DNA from: a virus
Virus record (IMG/VR): IMGVR_UViG_3300028800_000003
Location: 55,740-119,739 of that record
DNA: 64,000 nucleotides
Direction: 5' to 3' (one strand)
Position 1 is the stretch's first letter; every line of letters begins with the position of its first letter. A program made the translations under genes and the position numbers. Below the pieces are notes generated by a model that was given only the letters and a program-made list of their open reading frames with translations, made no database searches and had not been told where the DNA came from. This document shows, piece after piece, positions 61,390 to 64,000 of this stretch.

Positions 61390-61558
61390 GCGGCTTGATC
61401 CTGATCAGGTACAGCGGGCGATAGTAGGCGGGCGATGTCGAGCGCAGCAGGCGCACGGCCTCGACGCTGGTAGATGTGTATTCGGTGAAGCGGCTGCCAT
61501 CCTCCAGGCGCTCGCAAATCACCATCGCTTTCGGCAAGGTAATGTCGCGCAGGATCAT
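61292..61558 (-). CDS. Hypothetical protein, 88 aa
   Basis: ATG 61558. Reads LPKAMVICERLEDGSRFTEY and SVEAVRLLRSTSPAYYRPLY, then continues into a less protein-like tail over the next gene's start. The real end may be upstream of 61292. Confidence 0.5.
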   Translation of the reverse strand: MILRDITLPKAMVICERLEDGSRFTEYTSTSVEAVRLLRSTSPAYYRPLYLIRIKPHDTSRHRFGVLRRHVVPPALAKIPAHTVAAAA

Positions 61559-61815
61559 GTCGCCTCGTCCTCGTCATCACCGCGTCGTTTCCCCAATAGG
61601 TCATGGAACGCCACGTCGTCGTCGCTGATCTTCACCCAGGCCTTGCCGCCGCGGCTCGGATAGACGCAGCCCCAGACCTGTTTACAGCGCTGGCACTCCC
61701 ACACGGCACCGATGCGTTTGTCTTCCGGTCTGCAAGGCACGATCTCGCCGCAGGTGCAGACCCAGAGGTGTTCGATCGTCATGCCGCCAGCGCCATCGGT
61801 GCGGCGGTAGGTCAT
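61555..61815 (-). CDS. Zinc-binding hypothetical protein, 86 aa
   Basis: ATG 61815. A C-x-C ... C-x2-C zinc site is visible (HLWVCTCGEIVPCRPEDKRI, then WECQRCKQVWGCVYPSR). The end is acidic (GKRRGDDEDEAT). No known role. Confidence 0.65.
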   Translation of the reverse strand: MTYRRTDGAGGMTIEHLWVCTCGEIVPCRPEDKRIGAVWECQRCKQVWGCVYPSRGGKAWVKISDDDVAFHDLLGKRRGDDEDEAT

Positions 61816-61817
61816 CG

Positions 61818-61985
61818 TTAGCGTGTTCCTTCGACCAGCGTATTGCGTACAATGCGGAACGCCTCAATAATTTCGCCAATTGTTAGATCGGGTCGCCGTT
61901 CGCGCTCTCTGTCGATTGCTTTCGCAATGCCGTCAATCAGCATCGGTGATGGCGGCTTTGGTATTGTTGTTCCGGTGGTGGCCAT
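61818..61985 (-). CDS. Short hypothetical protein, 55 aa
   Basis: MATTGTTIPKPPSPMLIDGI onward, with a helical charged end (KAIDRERERRPDLTIGEIIE). Found by reading the frame directly; ATG 61985, stop two bases before the next gene's ATG. No family. Confidence 0.5.
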   Translation of the reverse strand: MATTGTTIPKPPSPMLIDGIAKAIDRERERRPDLTIGEIIEAFRIVRNTLVEGTR

Positions 61986-62006
61986 TGGTGTTGCGGTCCT
62001 GTGATG

Positions 62007-62288
62007 TTATCGCGATGGTCGATTGGCCGTGGCGATCATCTTTTTCCACACTCTTTCGACGCCACGCCTGTCGACACATTCCTCAGCGCAGCATCGATTG
62101 CCGGCTACGACCATTTCTTCGTCCGGTTCTCCCAACGCTTTAATGGCGGCGCGCGCCCAACAAGTGGCAATTGTTTGTCGATAGCCAACATCCTCGATGT
62201 GCGTGAACGCCGGAAGGATAGCTTCTGTAACTTTTTCGAGCGCCGTTGTCATGACGTTACCGTTCCGGTATCCGCAGCGCGGTTTCAC
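62007..62288 (-). CDS. Hypothetical protein, 93 aa
   Basis: GTG 62288 or internal ATG 62252 (which gives 81 residues). It is helical and Ala-rich: ALEKVTEAILPAFTHIEDVG, then a Cys pair (GNRCCAEECVDRRGVERVWK). No family recognised. Confidence 0.5.
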   Translation of the reverse strand: MKPRCGYRNGNVMTTALEKVTEAILPAFTHIEDVGYRQTIATCWARAAIKALGEPDEEMVVAGNRCCAEECVDRRGVERVWKKMIATANRPSR

Positions 62289-62304
62289 GTCTGCATTGCC
62301 TCTC

Positions 62305-62385
62305 CTAAAATCGGTGACGCCGCGTCACCGTTAAGACTTCGGCGTGCATCCGCTCGTCCTGCTCTATGGTTGTGGCGTCGGTCAT
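62305..62385 (-). CDS. Tiny reading frame, 26 aa
   Basis: MTDATTIEQDERMHAEVLTV is charged and short; its first four residues (MTDAT) are repeated at a second ATG at about 62.79 kb, suggesting a duplicated start. It may be translated, but evidence is weak. Confidence 0.25.
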   Translation of the reverse strand: MTDATTIEQDERMHAEVLTVTRRHRF

Positions 62386-62387
62386 GG

Positions 62388-62750
62388 TCAGAGGTTAATC
62401 TTCGCAATGTTGGTTTGAAACTTGCGCCATGCTCGCTTAAATTCGGCCTTTGAGCACGGCGAATAGTCCTGCATGTGGTAGCTGTGCCGATCGGGCTCGA
62501 CTTCCATTTTGCCGTAACGGTCAGTCTGAAAGTTGAAGGCGTACAGGAAGCCGTCATCGTTCATGCGTGTGCATTTGGCGTATAGCCACCAATAGTCGCT
62601 CGGCTTCTCCGGACACGAATAGCTATTTCGTGTTTTGAAGTAGCGCCCGACCTTTTTATTGTTTGTTTCGCGGCGGGCGGCCGTTTCAATTTCATCGATC
62701 TGTTCGCCGATACGGCGAGCTTCGGCCTTAAGTTCTTTGAGCCGGTTCAT
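62388..62750 (-). CDS. Hypothetical protein, 120 aa
   Basis: ATG 62750. A coiled-coil start (LKELKAEARRIGEQIDEIET) precedes a Trp/Tyr/Cys-rich domain (SYSCPEKPSDYWWLYAKCTR). The end KFQTNIAKINL is short. Ends just before a weak frame. No family recognised. Confidence 0.6.
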   Translation of the reverse strand: MNRLKELKAEARRIGEQIDEIETAARRETNNKKVGRYFKTRNSYSCPEKPSDYWWLYAKCTRMNDDGFLYAFNFQTDRYGKMEVEPDRHSYHMQDYSPCSKAEFKRAWRKFQTNIAKINL

Positions 62751-62823
62751 TTCGATTTTGCTCCTTCATCAATCGTGGCGTCGGTCATTGTGGTGGCATG
62801 TCTCGTCGGGCGGAGGTCAGCGC

Positions 62824-63078
62824 TCAGTCGCCGTCCGTTTCGAGCACCTGCTTGGTTGGATCGTCAGGAGGCCCGTAATATCCGATCCACATAGCCTCAT
62901 CGACGGCCTCGCGGATGATCTCAGGCGTCGTATTGAAGGCGAGCGCAGCATCCGCAACTGTCACCTTGTCTTTGTCCTCCGCTACCATGCACGTCCAAAT
63001 GACAAGGGCGCGGCCAAGGTCGCCAATGAACACGCCAGCATCATCGCCTTCTTCACCAAATTGCAAACGAGTAAACAT
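62824..63078 (-). CDS. Hypothetical protein, 84 aa
   Basis: ATG 63078 directly after the AAGGAGGGAGGAAG ribosome-binding cassette. LGRALVIWTCMVAEDKDKVT with FNTTPEIIREAVDEAMWIGY looks like a small HTH-like helical protein. Function unknown. Confidence 0.65.
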   Translation of the reverse strand: MFTRLQFGEEGDDAGVFIGDLGRALVIWTCMVAEDKDKVTVADAALAFNTTPEIIREAVDEAMWIGYYGPPDDPTKQVLETDGD

Positions 63079-63080
63079 CC

Positions 63081-63102
63081 CTTCCTCCCTCCTTGATTTT
63101 GC
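63081..63102 (-). repeat. RBS cassette, copy 1 (partial)
   Basis: The 22 bases that on the minus strand read GCAAAATCAAGGAGGGAGGA plus AG form the start of the cassette found in full at 63310 and 63854, just before ATG 63078. The upstream part (GACCTGTA) diverges here. Confidence 0.75.
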
Positions 63103-63109
63103 CGCAAGG

Positions 63110-63307
63110 TCACTGCGTTTTGGCGGCCGAGGTGCCGTCGTCGAGTTCGACGGTGAACGTGTTTCCGCTGCCGTAAGAGCCGTTGCCGGTATTGGGCTTC
63201 ACATCCACAACGACGTGGCTCTCCTTGAATGTGGAATCGAGATACATTTGCAGGGCCGCGATCATCGTTGGCTTGTTCAGTTCCACTGTGGTTTTGCCTT
63301 TCAGCAT
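63110..63307 (-). CDS. Hypothetical protein, 65 aa
   Basis: ATG 63307 behind the ribosome-binding cassette. Alternating strands (KGKTTVELNKPTMIAALQMY, SHVVVDVKPNTGNGSYGSGN) with a Gly/Asn-rich turn. No family. Confidence 0.6.
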   Translation of the reverse strand: MLKGKTTVELNKPTMIAALQMYLDSTFKESHVVVDVKPNTGNGSYGSGNTFTVELDDGTSAAKTQ

Positions 63308-63309
63308 AA

Positions 63310-63348
63310 CTTCCTCCCTCCTTGATTTTGCTACAGGTCGCGGGGTGG
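63310..63348 (-). repeat. RBS cassette, copy 2
   Basis: A 39-base element, identical to the 63854-63892 copy. On the minus strand it reads CCACCCCGCGACCTGTAGCA followed by AAATCAAGGAGGGAGGAAG. It holds the Shine-Dalgarno of the 63307 gene. Confidence 0.8.
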
Positions 63349-63633
63349 CTACGCCGGATCGTAAGTTGCGTTGAAGATGTCCGCCTTAATCGGATATAGC
63401 TCGCCTTTTATTCCCCGGATTATCCAGTCGCCAGGCGATGCATAGATTTCGCCTTCCAGAGTTTTAATCGCCATTTTTCCATCGACAAAATTCAGTGCTC
63501 CTAACTCTCCCCGATCAATCGTCCGGGCGGCGGCATACCAGTCGGGTTCTGGTCCATCGATCTCTGTGGAAGCAGTCGCGCCAAGAAAACGCACGGCCTC
63601 AATTTCGACCGGCTTTTTTCTGAATTTAGGCAT
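63349..63633 (-). CDS. PGDYG-type conserved phage protein, 94 aa
   Basis: ATG 63633 behind the ribosome-binding cassette. MPKFRKKPVEIEAVRFLGAT at the start and YASPGDWIIRGIKGELYPIK near the end match the widespread phage protein with a PGDYG/PGDWI motif. Role unknown. Confidence 0.75.
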   Translation of the reverse strand: MPKFRKKPVEIEAVRFLGATASTEIDGPEPDWYAAARTIDRGELGALNFVDGKMAIKTLEGEIYASPGDWIIRGIKGELYPIKADIFNATYDPA

Positions 63634-63635
63634 AT

Positions 63636-63666
63636 CTTCCTCCCTCCTTGATTTTGCTACAGGTCG
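63636..63666 (-). repeat. RBS cassette, copy 3
   Basis: 31 bases of the repeat; on the minus strand the last bases of the upstream gene (GACCTGTAG, its stop) lead into AATCAAGGAGGGAGGAAG. The stop codon lies inside the repeat. Confidence 0.75.
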
Positions 63667-63851
63667 AACTTTTGACGGATGGCCTTAAACCAGCGCAACG
63701 TATTGGCTTGCGGGGACCACTCAGGCCAATCGTGCTTGTCCGGGTCGCCACCTTGCAGCTTGACGATCTCCGCATGCGCACTTTTAAGGTCGCTTTGGGC
63801 CTGCTCCATCACAACACGCAACGTCTCTCGCTCGGTTGCTGGGATGAACAT
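63657..63851 (-). CDS. Hypothetical protein, 64 aa
   Basis: ATG 63851. Starts MFIPATERETLRVVMEQAQS; a coiled-coil helix runs into a Trp-rich end (KHDWPEWSPQANTLRWFKAI). Ribosome-binding cassette copy 4 lies just upstream. Confidence 0.6.
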   Translation of the reverse strand: MFIPATERETLRVVMEQAQSDLKSAHAEIVKLQGGDPDKHDWPEWSPQANTLRWFKAIRQKFDL

Positions 63852-63853
63852 AT

Positions 63854-63892
63854 CTTCCTCCCTCCTTGATTTTGCTACAGGTCGCGGGGTGG
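63854..63892 (-). repeat. RBS cassette, copy 4
   Basis: Identical to copy 2 over 39 bases. It precedes the gene starting at ATG 63851. Together the four copies show a recent duplication of the intergenic element in front of consecutive small genes. Confidence 0.8.
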
Positions 63893-63901
63893 GGTTGAGG
63901 G

Positions 63902-63994
63902 CTAATGCCTTGCGGGCTTCTTCTTTGCATCGGCAAACAAGACCGTCCTCATATTCGCCCCAACAAACAGTAAAAGTCCCGCGATCACAGCCAT
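63902..63994 (-). CDS. Small membrane peptide, possibly extends past the window edge
   Basis: From ATG 63994 it reads MAVIAGLLLFVGANMRTVLF, then a basic end (ADAKKKPARH). One membrane segment. Because the frame is open to the window edge, the true start may lie upstream. Confidence 0.45.
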   Translation of the reverse strand: MAVIAGLLLFVGANMRTVLFADAKKKPARH

Positions 63995-64000
63995 GCGATT

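Noticed and set aside
62785-62800. A second ATGACCGACGCCAC start like that at 62385.
   Set aside because: It leads to a frame of only about 13 codons; too little to call a gene, although it may mark a duplication.

Overview
This window is the interior of a contractile-tailed (myovirus-type) bacteriophage genome. Both ends cut through phage genes and no bacterial chromosomal gene is visible. The DNA is GC-rich with dense, mostly overlapping genes. The host is probably an alphaproteobacterium: several products resemble families common there, such as an HpnG-like phosphorylase, DUF1906 and GH108 lysins, and collagen-like fibers. This is inferred from family resemblance only. No integrase, DNA polymerase or terminase was recognised, so the complete genome must be larger than 64 kb.

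Layout: most genes read leftward (minus strand). Positions 63.99-58.5 kb hold small early-type genes of mostly unknown function. Four of them are preceded by near-identical copies of one ribosome-binding-site cassette, and a GIY-YIG nuclease lies at 59.0-59.5 kb. Positions 58.3-49.2 kb are accessory genes: small membrane proteins, a fatty-acid-hydroxylase/sterol-desaturase-like membrane enzyme, tRNA-Pro(CGG), a HAD phosphatase-like protein, a secreted trypsin-like protease, a proteasome-like Ntn hydrolase and a rightward XRE repressor. From 48.5 kb leftward come a ParA-like ATPase, the portal, and a compact cluster with an HpnG-like nucleoside phosphorylase, a ParB-like protein and an ABC ATPase-GNAT fusion. 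That cluster is the best candidate for an undescribed system, possibly DNA-base modification. A rightward operon (39.4-42.7 kb, mostly ATGA-coupled small genes plus ParB and ASCH proteins) interrupts here.

The virion block then runs 39.3 to 6.9 kb in the order of assembly. It starts with a prohead protease with a nested scaffold, the major capsid protein, tRNA-Asn, head-tail connectors, a DUF1906 lysin, tail completion proteins, the tail sheath, the tail tube and tail-assembly chaperones (with a likely -2 frameshift site). It continues with a tape measure carrying an M15-type peptidase module, LysM, hub, spike, gp25-like, J and I baseplate proteins, tail fibers, a 1631-residue collagen-like fiber and a glycosyltransferase. 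Lysis genes (GH108 muramidase and a membrane/coiled-coil protein), a metallophosphoesterase, endonuclease VII and a cupin follow. Two rightward genes are inserted in the virion block: an HNH homing-type endonuclease between tube and sheath genes, and a secreted small protein beside the chaperones. The far left (1-2.15 kb) has rightward genes, including a partial NlpC/P60-like protein and a C39-like papain-fold protein.

Control: two signals recur. One is the octamer ATACCCGC (or ATACCCGT), placed in or next to candidate promoters at 4.4, 5.8, 28.3, 39.4 and 58.9 kb. The other is a module of GC hairpin, U-tract and Shine-Dalgarno sequence directly in front of seven genes, most of them virion genes, which suggests gene-by-gene termination, attenuation or mRNA processing.
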